From Rhodococcus sp. KBS0724 (lineage in GTDB: Bacteria > Actinomycetota > Actinomycetes > Mycobacteriales > Mycobacteriaceae): a stretch of DNA of 64,000 bases. Within the stretch, counting starts at the first letter, position 1. The number at the start of each line of letters is the position of its first letter. The position numbers were made by a program, and so were the translations under genes. Shown piece by piece: positions 54,984-64,000 of the stretch. The DNA is taken from contig NZ_VCBX02000001.1 of the NCBI RefSeq assembly GCF_005938745.2, forward strand, positions 701,501 through 765,500. Direction: 5' to 3'. The notes under the pieces are model-generated. The model made no database searches. It was not told where the DNA came from and was given only the letters and a program-made list of their open reading frames with translations.

Positions 54984-55772
54984 CTAGGATTTGGTACCGA
55001 TCACCACGGTCGATGATGTTGCGTCGTGTACCGATATCGTCACGAGAAGTCCTCCGTGAGTGAATGATTCCACCGTGCGATCCACTTGTTCGTTGCTGGT
55101 TTCGACAAGCAGGTGTCCGCCGGGTTTGAGCCACGTTGCTGCCTCGTCGGCGATCCTCCGTTGGATGTCGAGTCCGTCGATGCCGCCGTCGAGAGAGACT
55201 CGGGGTTCGTGGAGTCGCGCTTCGGGCGGCAGGAGACGGATCGAATCGGTGGGGACATACGGTGCGTTGGCCGCTATGACGTCGATGCGGCCACGGAGTC
55301 GGGAGGGCAGCGGATCGTAGAGATCGCCGTTGAGGACGTGGCCAGGCGGGATGATGTTGCGCCGCGCGCAATGAACCGCAGCGGGTTCGATGTCGGTGGC
55401 GTACAACTCGATCGCCGGGACGTTCGCCTGGAGTGCCGCGCCGACGGCGCCCGAGCCGCAGCAGAGATCGACAGCCACACCTCCGGGGGCGGTCAACGAA
55501 CATGCCTGTCTGGCCAAGAACTCGGTGCGCCGACGTGGCACGAATACCCCGGGTTCCAGCAGTATGCGCAAGCCGCAGAATCCTGCCCAGCCGACAATGA
55601 TCTCGAGTGGTTCGCCGGCTACCCGCCGAGCGATCATGACGTCGAGTTCGGTGGGAGATTGTGCGGCATTCAGTAGAACGCGCGCTTCGTCCTCGGCAAA
55701 GACGCATCCTGCGCGGCGAAGGACGTCGGTGGTGGATTTTTGCCGAGAACGAGAGGGCATCGGTGCAGCCAT
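54984..55772 (-). CDS. PrmC-related protein N5-glutamine methyltransferase
   Basis: A 262-aa SAM-dependent methyltransferase of the HemK/PrmC-related group. SAM motif VAVDLCCGSGAVGAAL, motif for adenosine ribose ATDIEPAAVHCARRN, and the catalytic loop as NAPY (IAANAPYVPTD) instead of the usual NPPY. That change is seen in a class of actinobacterial PrmC relatives with unassigned targets, so it is not taken as inactivation. PEARLHEPRVSLDGGIDGLD also matches PrmC. 223 bp of featureless sequence separate it from the monooxygenase gene. Confidence 0.85.
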   Translation of the reverse strand: MAAPMPSRSRQKSTTDVLRRAGCVFAEDEARVLLNAAQSPTELDVMIARRVAGEPLEIIVGWAGFCGLRILLEPGVFVPRRRTEFLARQACSLTAPGGVAVDLCCGSGAVGAALQANVPAIELYATDIEPAAVHCARRNIIPPGHVLNGDLYDPLPSRLRGRIDVIAANAPYVPTDSIRLLPPEARLHEPRVSLDGGIDGLDIQRRIADEAATWLKPGGHLLVETSNEQVDRTVESFTHGGLLVTISVHDATSSTVVIGTKS

Positions 55773-55995
55773 GAGAGTGCCTTTCGGGAAATACCGTATG
55801 GGCGCTCTCGATCGCTACCGGGAAACGAACGGAGGAGACGGCGCCACTACTGACCACGCGGTAATGGGACTCACCTCCTCGCATCCGTATATCGACCTGC
55901 AGGTATTGGACGTCGATACTCTATCGAAGCATTGCCGTCTTCGCTCGTCGTTGCATTCACCGCGAATTCCGCAGTGATCGCCAAGCCACTGGATG

Positions 55996-57480
<1,485 letters not shown>

Positions 57481-57486
57481 TCACCC

Positions 57487-57505
57487 GGGGCTTGCCGCAA
57501 GCCCC
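57487..57505 (-). promoter_or_regulatory. Rifamycin-associated element (RAE)
   Basis: Perfect 19-bp palindrome; on the gene strand it reads GGGGCTTGCGGCAAGCCCC, which fits the inverted repeat described upstream of rifamycin-inactivating genes in actinobacteria. Located 64 bp before the rox start. Confidence 0.88.
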
Positions 57506-57562
57506 AGGGCACGCGATATGGTGAAAGTGGCGGGAAGTTCGACAGCCGGGTAGTTCGATAAC

Positions 57563-58375
57563 TCAGCGCCGTGCAGTAGCGGTGTCCTTGCCTGCGGTAC
57601 CTCGGCTCATCGCCAGAACCGCATCACGGCGGTCGATGCTGCCGAAGGGGGACCCGCCGGTCGGGTTGTCACTTCCGAACTGCCAGGTGGGTCCGTCGGC
57701 CAGATGATCGAGTGCTTCTCGGGCAACGTCAGTGGGGTCGGCCAGGTTGGTACGCGATGTGGCCTGCGCTCCGAGTGCACGATGGAGCGACGGGGTGTCT
57801 GTGGCACCCAGTACGAGTGACAGAACATCCACCCCCTTCGGATGCCATTCCGCCCAGAGGCTTTCGGCGAGAATGAGATCGAATGCCTTGGTGGCGCCGT
57901 ACGTGGCGTGTGTTGCGCCCCCGGCCCACGCTGCCCCGGATGTCAGTAGCACCATGGCACCACGTCCGCGGGCGACCATCGGTGCTCCGAAGCGATAGGT
58001 GGCCTCGAGTACGCTGGTGCAGTTCCGATGAACGAGTGACAGATGATTGTCCAGATCCTTGTCGAGGAACTCGGCGCTGTAATCATCGCTACCAGCGTTG
58101 TACACAAACAGTCCGACCTCGAGATCGGCTGTCAACCGTGCCAGCTCGGACATTGAGCCGGGGTCACTGAGATCGAGTGCAACCGTGCGTACTTCGACAT
58201 CATGTTGTGTGCGGATGTCGTTGGCGAAAGTTTCCAGGACGGGTACTCGCCGGGCAACGAGAACGATGTTCACGCCGCGAGTGGCCAGCTCGTGAGCGAA
58301 TGCGGCCCCAACCCCGTCGGATCCGCCGGCAACGATCGCCCACGGCCCGTACTTGTGTGTGAGATGTGTTGGCAT
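57563..58375 (-). CDS. Short-chain dehydrogenase
   Basis: A 270-aa SDR. Nucleotide motif VAGGSDGVGAAFAHELATRG (a variant of TGxxxGxG), ARR after the second strand suggesting NADP preference, FVYNAGSDDYSAEFL for the NAG motif, and catalytic SGAAWAGGATHATYGATKAF. ATG 58375 chosen because GGGAG lies 7 bases upstream. Third gene of the operon alcohol dehydrogenase-SnoaL-SDR reading leftwards from 60012. Substrate unknown. Confidence 0.87.
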   Translation of the reverse strand: MPTHLTHKYGPWAIVAGGSDGVGAAFAHELATRGVNIVLVARRVPVLETFANDIRTQHDVEVRTVALDLSDPGSMSELARLTADLEVGLFVYNAGSDDYSAEFLDKDLDNHLSLVHRNCTSVLEATYRFGAPMVARGRGAMVLLTSGAAWAGGATHATYGATKAFDLILAESLWAEWHPKGVDVLSLVLGATDTPSLHRALGAQATSRTNLADPTDVAREALDHLADGPTWQFGSDNPTGGSPFGSIDRRDAVLAMSRGTAGKDTATARR

Positions 58376-58450
58376 TGTGTGACTCCCATCGATGTGGCTT
58401 GCAATTCTGTTCGACGTGCGTGTCGCGCGCCCGATCACGGCGTGCTTCGC

Positions 58451-58945
58451 TCACATTGAGGGCGCCAGCATGTTGCGATGCTCGGGCGTCCCGTCAAGGT
58501 TGGCATTGACTCGCTCGACGGTTCGCCAACCCTCCGCAGTGCGCACCCACCGCCAGGTGTTTGCCGAGACACGAGCCACCCAGAAGCGGTCCGCGCCACT
58601 GTCCCAACGGATGTTGAGTGCGTAGTTGCGTCCCGTCGCGTTGTCTCCGTCGATCTCGATGTGCGGTGCGGTCAACACATGACCGCACCCGTTGCGGATC
58701 AGGCTCTGATGACCGTCGCCGAGCACCATCCCGGCGATTTCTTCGCGCCCCCTCATATGACGTTGGGGGACAGCGTCGAAGGTGCCGTCTTCGGTCCAGA
58801 GCGCCGCAGCGGCTGCACCGGAACCGCTGTCGACGGCCGGCCCGTACTGCGCGACGAGCTGCATGATCTCGATCTGGTCTTCAAGAGCACGAACCCGGTT
58901 CATCAGAGCTGTCACCACGGTCCGAAGATCTTCGTTCTCAACCAT
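58451..58945 (-). CDS. SnoaL/NTF2-like protein
   Basis: A 164-aa cone-shaped NTF2-fold protein (IEIMQLVAQYGPAVDSGSG, ALWTEDGTFDAVPQRHMRGR, WRWVRTAEGWRTVERVN). The group includes ketosteroid-isomerase-like and dehydratase-like enzymes; the aspartate in AVDSGSG and the histidine in RHMRGR are possible catalytic residues. The gene begins 3 bp after the alcohol dehydrogenase stop. The function is inferred only at fold level. Confidence 0.8.
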   Translation of the reverse strand: MVENEDLRTVVTALMNRVRALEDQIEIMQLVAQYGPAVDSGSGAAAAALWTEDGTFDAVPQRHMRGREEIAGMVLGDGHQSLIRNGCGHVLTAPHIEIDGDNATGRNYALNIRWDSGADRFWVARVSANTWRWVRTAEGWRTVERVNANLDGTPEHRNMLAPSM

Positions 58946-58947
58946 TT

Positions 58948-60012
58948 TCACACCTTTCCCGGAACGACGACTATTCGCGCCGGGCCGTTGGCGTCGCGTG
59001 AAGCATCGAGTGCGTCTGCGACTTCGCCGAGTCCAACCGTCCGGCCGAGCATTGGGCGAATGTCGACTTCGCCGGAGCACACCGCCTGGAATGCTTCGTC
59101 CCAGTGGGCAGGCAACGGCCCTCCACCGAATTGGATGTTGAGTCCCTTGCGCTTTGCGGTGAGTGTGTGGAGATGATCGCCCTCTGGTGGTCCGCCGGAG
59201 GAGAATATCCTGGTTCCGTCTTCGCATCCTTTGATGATCGAATCGAGAACGCCTGGTATTCCAACACATTCGAAGATGACGCAGCCCGGTAGTGCGGCAA
59301 TCGACATCATGTCCCTCGTCGCATCCGGCGATCCGTACGCTACATCTCGCCACGCTTGGTACGGGGAGATTTCGGCGGGATCTATGACAGCGTCGGCCCC
59401 CATTGCCATCGCGGTCTCGCGGCGAGACGCAACGAAGTCGACGGCAATGATCGGGCCGATTCCGAGACGTGTGAGGTTCGCAATCGTCGACAGACCGATA
59501 GCGCCGCAACCGATGACCAAGGGAACCTCGCGGACGCTCATCTGCGCGCGTGCTGCTGCGGACCATCCGACCGAGAGCGCGTCGGCAACGCAAATCACCT
59601 CGCTGGGAAGGTCCGAGTCAACCACGCGCGTAATCGATTCGTCGAGAAGCAGGAACTCACCGAAACCACCGGGCGATTCGGGATTCTGCCCGATGATCTT
59701 GCGTCCCCCGGTGGTGGCGAGCACCGGGAGTGAGCTGACGCGCGTACCGATGGGAATTTTCCGGTCGGTGCCGGGGCCGTAGTCGACGACTTCGGCGCAG
59801 TATTCGTGGCCCATGACGATGTCGACGTTGTGGTCGTAGGTGGACATTCCGCTGTCGTCGTCGATGCCGGCGTCCGGGTTGTCCATGAAATGAAGGTCCG
59901 ACGCACAGATTCCGCAGGCCAGCGAACGGACAAGTAGTTGGCCGGGGCCGGGAACAGGATCATCGACGACTCGGGCTTCGACTGTGCCTTCTCGTAGCAC
60001 TGCTGCGCGCAT
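58948..60012 (-). CDS. Zinc-dependent alcohol dehydrogenase (MDR superfamily)
   Basis: A 354-aa MDR alcohol dehydrogenase. Catalytic zinc ligand CGICASDLHFM, substrate-domain GHEYCAEVVDYG with His-Glu, and the nucleotide motif VIGCGAIGLSTIANLTRLG. The structural zinc cluster of four cysteines is not obvious. AAGGAG lies 6 bases before ATG 60012. First gene of an operon with SnoaL and SDR genes, divergent from a TetR gene that probably represses it. Confidence 0.88.
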   Translation of the reverse strand: MRAAVLREGTVEARVVDDPVPGPGQLLVRSLACGICASDLHFMDNPDAGIDDDSGMSTYDHNVDIVMGHEYCAEVVDYGPGTDRKIPIGTRVSSLPVLATTGGRKIIGQNPESPGGFGEFLLLDESITRVVDSDLPSEVICVADALSVGWSAAARAQMSVREVPLVIGCGAIGLSTIANLTRLGIGPIIAVDFVASRRETAMAMGADAVIDPAEISPYQAWRDVAYGSPDATRDMMSIAALPGCVIFECVGIPGVLDSIIKGCEDGTRIFSSGGPPEGDHLHTLTAKRKGLNIQFGGGPLPAHWDEAFQAVCSGEVDIRPMLGRTVGLGEVADALDASRDANGPARIVVVPGKV

Positions 60013-60154
60013 CCGATTCTCCTTCTTGGATATGCAATTCTCTTTCGGTGTGTGAACTGTATCCATCGATTGGCACTTACGGAAGACTCTCTCCTATAAG
60101 TCATATGGAGCACCCTCTCCTGTAAAGACGCCGAGTGTCACTACACTCGCTGAC

Positions 60155-60739
60155 ATGTCAGAACCTCATCGCCGGCTGGGGCGGCCCCGTGACACCAGAA
60201 TTGACGAGCGAGCTCTCGAGGCGGCACGAGTACTTTTGATCGAACGAGGCTTCGAGGCGACGACGATTCAAGCGGTTGCTAGTCGTTCCGGTGTGCATTC
60301 TTCGGCCATCTACCGCCGATGGCCGTCGCGGGTCGAGTTGATCGAGGAGGCAGCGTTTCCTGGGTTCAGCTTTGCCGGCATCGTTCCGAGTGGGGACCTT
60401 CGACGCGACCTTCGCCGGTTCATTCGTGCGTATGTCGCGGCTTTCAGCGCGCCGGCGGCACGCGCAGCCGCTGCTGGGCTTCTCGCTCACCATCGGAAGC
60501 CGAATCACGTGGCGCAATCCGAGGTATATCCGAGGATGTCGGTGAGGCCGCTGTTCGAGGACATTCTGCGCGCAGCGCCGCCTGGAAGTGTCGATCCGAC
60601 AGTCGATCCCGACGACGTCTTCGACATGCTTCTCGGTGCAATTCTCACCCGCACAGTGGTATTCACTCCCACGTCGCGGCAGCGTCCCATCGAGCGAACT
60701 GTCGAGATGATTGTGCGATTGTTACGTCCGGCCGATTGA
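60155..60739 (+). CDS. TetR-family transcriptional regulator
   Basis: A 194-aa repressor. N-terminal RLGRPRDTRIDERALEAARV followed by the helix-turn-helix (TTIQAVASRSGVHSSAIYRR) and the usual WPSR. Divergent from the alcohol dehydrogenase operon; the 140-bp gap has two near-identical direct elements, CTCTCCTATAAG and CTCTCCTGTAAAG, about 28 bp apart (60091 and 60114), that may bind it. Effector unknown. Confidence 0.85.
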   Translation: MSEPHRRLGRPRDTRIDERALEAARVLLIERGFEATTIQAVASRSGVHSSAIYRRWPSRVELIEEAAFPGFSFAGIVPSGDLRRDLRRFIRAYVAAFSAPAARAAAAGLLAHHRKPNHVAQSEVYPRMSVRPLFEDILRAAPPGSVDPTVDPDDVFDMLLGAILTRTVVFTPTSRQRPIERTVEMIVRLLRPAD

Positions 60740-60748
60740 AAGGTCCGG

Positions 60749-61363
60749 CTACTTGACGCTGCGCAAGTACGCGGCAATCGGAATCCTCAGTTGAAGAATG
60801 GATTCCGCCGGTTCGGCGTGATGGGTCGGTGTTGATCTCGATCCGATGCATCGATCGAATATCAAGCCCTCCAGCAAGCTGACAAGATCGGATGCAGCAC
60901 TTTCCGGATTCTTCACGCGATGACCCGCGAAGATCTCTTGCGCTCTGGCTGTGGAGAACAGGCTTTGCGCCAGGGCATCGTGCAGTTCACGATTGCTACG
61001 AATCTCGAGTAGGAGAGCGTACCGGGCGATCAACTCGTCTCGACGCCGCGTCAGGAGATCGCCAAGGTATCGGGCGATCACCGTTGCCGGATCGGAATTG
61101 TCGTTCAGTAATTCCGCGAATGTCGATTGCGACTGTTCCACGATGTGTTGGACTGCCGCTGCAAGAAGCGACTCTCGGGTTCGAAAGTAGTAGGAGGTTG
61201 AACCCTGCGGGATCCCCATGGCGGCATCGACGGCGCGATGAGTCAATGCCCGCGGGCCGTGTTCGGCGATGATCGTGACAGCGCACGCTCCCATAAGGGG
61301 TCTGCGATCTGCGTTCATGCCCATCCCGTTCATGCCCATCCCGTTCTGCGTAGTGCGGATCAC
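60749..61363 (-). CDS. TetR-family transcriptional regulator with duplicated N-terminal repeat
   Basis: About 204 aa. Helix-turn-helix at HRAVDAAMGIPQGSTSYYFR. The start is uncertain: GTG 61363 gives an N-terminus with two copies of NGMGM, encoded by a 15-bp tandem repeat (61313-61342), while an ATG at 61318 would skip both. Palindrome GACTCGAGTTCGAGTC (61367-61382) lies directly upstream and is a likely autoregulatory site. Divergent from the ZapE-like gene; convergent with the TetR at 60155 (9 bp gap). Target unknown. Confidence 0.8.
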   Translation of the reverse strand: MIRTTQNGMGMNGMGMNADRRPLMGACAVTIIAEHGPRALTHRAVDAAMGIPQGSTSYYFRTRESLLAAAVQHIVEQSQSTFAELLNDNSDPATVIARYLGDLLTRRRDELIARYALLLEIRSNRELHDALAQSLFSTARAQEIFAGHRVKNPESAASDLVSLLEGLIFDRCIGSRSTPTHHAEPAESILQLRIPIAAYLRSVK

Positions 61364-61366
61364 GTT

Positions 61367-61382
61367 GACTCGAGTTCGAGTC
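61367..61382. promoter_or_regulatory. Palindrome GACTCGAGTTCGAGTC
   Basis: Perfect 7-bp arms with a 2-nt centre, ending 3 bp before the GTG of the TetR gene. Confidence 0.6.
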
Positions 61383-61397
61383 GCTCTCTAGCCTCGA

Positions 61398-61413
61398 CTC
61401 TACAGATGTAGAG
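61398..61413. promoter_or_regulatory. Palindrome CTCTACAGATGTAGAG
   Basis: Perfect 7-bp arms with a 2-nt centre, next to the ribosome site (AGAGGAG) of the ZapE-like gene. It could block translation or transcription of zapE when bound. Confidence 0.6.
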
Positions 61414-61420
61414 GAGAATC

Positions 61421-62374
61421 ATGCGACTGGGCGAAGAGCAGTTGTCGGCACGTGCATCACTCGACGCGTTGCAGGAGCGGATTTCGATCGGCGGCGGTGG
61501 GGGTGGGATCTACCTCTGGGGTGGCGTCGGACGTGGAAAGACCATGCTCATGGACGCGTTCTACGACAGTGTTTCAGTAAGCAAGCGGCGCATCCACTTT
61601 CATCAATTCTTTGCGGATCTGCACACTCGCGCACATAGTCTCGGGTCGATGGGCGAAGCGCTGAACCAGGTGGTCGACGGGATTCGGCTCCTGTGCTTCG
61701 ACGAGTTCCACATCGACGACGTCGCCGACGCACTGTTCATGACGCGAATTCTCGAGACGATCGTTGCGCAACATGTGACTGTTGTTGTCACCTCCAATGT
61801 CCCGCCGAACGAACTCCTTCCGAATCCACTTTTTCACGAGCAGTTCGTGCCCTCGATCGAGTTGATCGAGAAGGTTTGGGATGTGATCGAGTTGGGTGGA
61901 GCGGTTGATTACCGAACGCTGCGGGAACCGCGTGAGCGGGATCGACGGTTTGCGTCGGGTACTTTTCACTCCGATCCGGAAACCGTCGACCGCCGCGGTG
62001 AACCGGTCGAATTGGCAGTGGGGTCGCGCACATTGATGTGCTCTGCAATTCGCGACAGAGCTGTTTGGTTCGATTTCGATGTGCTGTGCGGTGGATCGAC
62101 GTCGGCGGCCGACTACCTCGATCTGGTTACCCGCTTCGATGAATGGGTGATCCACGGCGTGCCGATTCTTTGCACCGCAACGGAATTCGCAGTGCGGCGT
62201 TTCGGGAACGTCGTCGATGTTCTGTATGACGCCGACGTGCGGTTGACGCTGTTCGCCGACGGGGACCTCGACGACGTCGCGGGCAACCTTCGTGAGGTTC
62301 CTGGACTTGCCCGGCTGTTCAGTAGGTTGTCGCTGCTTCAGCCGATGGGCGTCAAGGTGCGGTCAGAACAGTAG
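61421..62374 (+). CDS. ZapE/AFG1-like ATPase
   Basis: A 317-aa AAA-like ATPase. Walker A LWGGVGRGKTMLMDAFYD, Walker B IRLLCFDEFHIDDVADAL, sensor-like VVVTSNVPPNELLPNPLFHE. ZapE in Gammaproteobacteria acts at the divider ring; the actinobacterial role is not established. AGAGGAG precedes the ATG. Downstream it overlaps the convergent PE-PPE/cutinase-like gene by 23 bp. Slightly shorter than Proteobacterial ZapE (about 370 aa). Confidence 0.88.
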   Translation: MRLGEEQLSARASLDALQERISIGGGGGGIYLWGGVGRGKTMLMDAFYDSVSVSKRRIHFHQFFADLHTRAHSLGSMGEALNQVVDGIRLLCFDEFHIDDVADALFMTRILETIVAQHVTVVVTSNVPPNELLPNPLFHEQFVPSIELIEKVWDVIELGGAVDYRTLREPRERDRRFASGTFHSDPETVDRRGEPVELAVGSRTLMCSAIRDRAVWFDFDVLCGGSTSAADYLDLVTRFDEWVIHGVPILCTATEFAVRRFGNVVDVLYDADVRLTLFADGDLDDVAGNLREVPGLARLFSRLSLLQPMGVKVRSEQ

Positions 62375-63176
62375 TCAGCGCGCTCGACAATGCTGCTTTG
62401 ACATAGGGCGTGAGGTTCTCGACGAGCCGTGAGGCGATTGCGGTGGCGACCTCCGCGGGCTGCAGGGGAACGGTTGGCGATTCTGGAAGGGAAGGCTGCG
62501 GCGGCGGAGTGCTGTCCGTCATCATCGGTTGATACGTACCGTGTTTCGTGAAGTAGCCGAAAACAGAGTCGACAAATTGTTCCGGCGCATCGCGTGGTTT
62601 GGGCATGTTGCAGATGCCGTCGCCCTCAATGCACACCTCCTGGACCGGAATGTCGCCGAAGCCCGCGCGGGTACCGGACATCGTTGCACCGGGAACAACG
62701 TTCGGGATCACGGTTTCGATGCCGCCGCGCGAGTTTCGCGGGTCGGAATACAGGACGCCTGTCACCTGAGATTGGGGAATGGACCCGTCGCGGGCGATGT
62801 CGCCGAGAACGTCACCTGCAATCCGCGCACCTTGGGAATATCCGGTGATGACGACTTCGCTGCCAGGGCACTGGTTGTGAAAGGTATCAACTTCAGCATG
62901 AAGTGCCTGGACGCCGACAGCCACACTGGCGTCGTAAGTCTGGTCGCCGAGAGGCCAGAAGCTGGCTGGGTAGCTCACGGGTTTTGCGACATATCCCTGG
63001 GCGGCGTAGCGATCCGTGACAGGTTGCGTGGTTTGGCCGGTCGGATCCCACGTTCCACCAACTGCGAATACCGCGCCGGCCGGGCATGAGTTCGGTGATG
63101 CCGTCGCAGCATTAGCGGACAGCAGCGCCGTCCCCAGGGCGAAAGTGCACACCACTGACAGCGAGTATTTCCTCAT
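62352..63176 (-). CDS. Secreted PE-PPE/cutinase-like alpha/beta hydrolase
   Basis: A 274-aa secreted protein. Signal peptide MRKYSLSVVCTFALGTALL ending near ANAATA. Nucleophile elbow GYSQGARIAGDVLGD, with cysteines SC and VCIEGDGICN as in cutinase-like folds. The C-terminus is Pro/Ser-rich, then helical. Such enzymes hydrolyse esters of lipids or the cell envelope. ATG 63176 was selected because upstream residues do not fit a signal peptide. Convergent overlap with the ZapE-like gene. Confidence 0.82.
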   Translation of the reverse strand: MRKYSLSVVCTFALGTALLSANAATASPNSCPAGAVFAVGGTWDPTGQTTQPVTDRYAAQGYVAKPVSYPASFWPLGDQTYDASVAVGVQALHAEVDTFHNQCPGSEVVITGYSQGARIAGDVLGDIARDGSIPQSQVTGVLYSDPRNSRGGIETVIPNVVPGATMSGTRAGFGDIPVQEVCIEGDGICNMPKPRDAPEQFVDSVFGYFTKHGTYQPMMTDSTPPPQPSLPESPTVPLQPAEVATAIASRLVENLTPYVKAALSSALTTVLTAP

Positions 63177-63346
63177 CGGGCCGTCCCAATCTATCTTTTG
63201 CTCTCGTAGCTTCACGGGGAAGCTCGCGGTCCGACGCGGGTTGTTCGGTACTGAGCGCAATGGTGACGGTGTGATGAGTCCTGGAGGTATTCCTCAGGTA
63301 AATACGACGTTGCCAGTCACAAGAATGGCGGTGACAAGAACCTCGG

Positions 63347-64000
63347 TCACGCCCCGGGGACGTGCGGCGGGTTGTCCGGAACCATGACGGCGCCGATTGC
63401 GTTGCTGATGGGGACGGCATTGTTGCCGTTGACGTTGGATGTCAGTCCGAGAGTTGCGTAGATGACGATGGTGGTTTCAGACTGCGGTTCGTAGAGCGCA
63501 ACACCGTTGTATCCGCCGTATGCCGGGTTCATGACGAGCCAACCGTCGAGGTGCACCGTCCCGAAGGTGAAGAACTTGTCGGCGGTCAGAGGTCCGAGGC
63601 CCGCGGTTGTCGGGGCCATCTGTTCGGCGAAGGCTCTGTCGGAGAGCAGTTCACCGGTTCCGAGGGCGCGAACCCATTTTCCGACGTCAGTGACTGTGGA
63701 GTTCATGTTGCCGCTGTGCAGGAAGGCCGTGGGATTCCAGAACGTCGAATCCTCGAAGACGCCGCGTTCAGTGGTGTAGCCGTGCAGGACGGGGTCGGGG
63801 ATTTGTGGGTTCAGCGCAACCCGACTGTCAGTCATTCCGAGCGGATCGAAAATGCGCTGCTGCAGTAAGTCACTCAAAGATTGCCCGGTCGCCTTCTGGA
63901 CAACTTCACCGAGCAGAGTCAGGTCGCTGTGTGAGTATCCGAAACTGGTGCCGGGTGCAAACAACGGTGGACGGGTATTGGCGAGATCGAGGATTTCCTG
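63347..64000 (-). CDS. Serine beta-lactamase-like hydrolase, N-terminus cut by window edge
   Basis: Partial: the frame is open through the window edge at 64000, beginning in QEILDLANTRPPLFAPGTSF. The sequence GYSHSDLTLLGEVVQKATGQ corresponds to the tyrosine motif of class C beta-lactamase-fold esterases, with His in place of the usual Asn. The downstream part LGPLTADKFFTFGTVHLDGW ends with a third motif that is not of the classical KTG form. The SxxK nucleophile lies outside the window. A secreted location is possible but not visible. Confidence 0.75.
   Translation of the reverse strand, partial: QEILDLANTRPPLFAPGTSFGYSHSDLTLLGEVVQKATGQSLSDLLQQRIFDPLGMTDSRVALNPQIPDPVLHGYTTERGVFEDSTFWNPTAFLHSGNMNSTVTDVGKWVRALGTGELLSDRAFAEQMAPTTAGLGPLTADKFFTFGTVHLDGWLVMNPAYGGYNGVALYEPQSETTIVIYATLGLTSNVNGNNAVPISNAIGAVMVPDNPPHVPGA

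Noticed and set aside
54984..55772. NAPY instead of NPPY as an inactivating change in the methyltransferase
   Set aside because: The PrmC-related actinobacterial group carries such variants; the rest of the fold is intact.
58451..59593. 380-codon frame that ends in the SnoaL protein
   Set aside because: Its N-terminal two thirds overlap the alcohol dehydrogenase out of frame; the SnoaL start at 58945 is the sensible one.

Overview
The window looks like chromosomal DNA of a Rhodococcus, most likely the R. erythropolis/qingshengii group. This rests on a G+C-rich coding style, a block collinear with the Mycobacterium tuberculosis Rv3588c-Rv3579c and Rv3575c-Rv3573c regions, a KstR steroid regulon, a WhiB protein, a mycofactocin-type dehydrogenase, a 13E12-type HNH protein and a rifampicin monooxygenase under a rifamycin-associated element. 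The species name is inference; no rRNA or tRNA gene was seen.

0.1-19.8 kb is an acyl-CoA catabolic island. It holds two TetR regulators, an IclR regulator, four crotonase-fold proteins, an MDR oxidoreductase, two acyl-CoA synthetases, an alpha-methylacyl-CoA racemase, an acyl-CoA dehydrogenase, a nitronate monooxygenase-like flavoprotein, an HpaB/4-hydroxybutyryl-CoA-dehydratase-like flavoprotein without iron-sulfur ligands, a ThDP lyase, an SDR and an MpaB/rubber-oxygenase-family protein. Seven copies of one palindrome (consensus YTAKCGHTCGHTAW) lie in front of nearly every transcription unit and tie the island into one regulon. The substrate is unknown; the racemase and the MpaB-type oxygenase point towards methyl-branched or isoprenoid carbon. 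An HNH nuclease, a WhiB protein and a candidate 34-aa protein sit inside the island.

20-29.7 kb is a conserved core block: carbonic anhydrase, a membrane protein, disA, a thioesterase, radA, lpqE, carD, ispD, ispF, cysS and a TrmH-type RNA methyltransferase. 29.7-36.1 kb carries a lipoprotein, an apparent znuA-znuC-znuB-pxpA-pxpC operon that lacks pxpB, and a LacI regulator. 36.1-38.7 kb encodes a trehalose-phosphatase fused to a GH15 trehalase-like domain.

38.7-46.3 kb is the steroid side-chain locus: kstR, fadE34 (chsE3) and the operon chsE1-chsE2-chsH2-chsH1-ltp2, with a perfect KstR box in front of each acyl-CoA dehydrogenase unit. chsE1 appears broken by an internal deletion plus frameshift.

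46.4-64 kb is accessory: 13E12 HNH protein, AraC regulator, VOC protein, serine hydrolase, mycofactocin-type SDR with an MFS exporter, a DrrAB-like ABC transporter, a PrmC-related methyltransferase, rifampicin monooxygenase, an SDR/SnoaL/alcohol dehydrogenase operon with a divergent TetR, another TetR divergent from a ZapE-like ATPase, a secreted PE-PPE/cutinase-like hydrolase, and a serine hydrolase that runs off the right edge.
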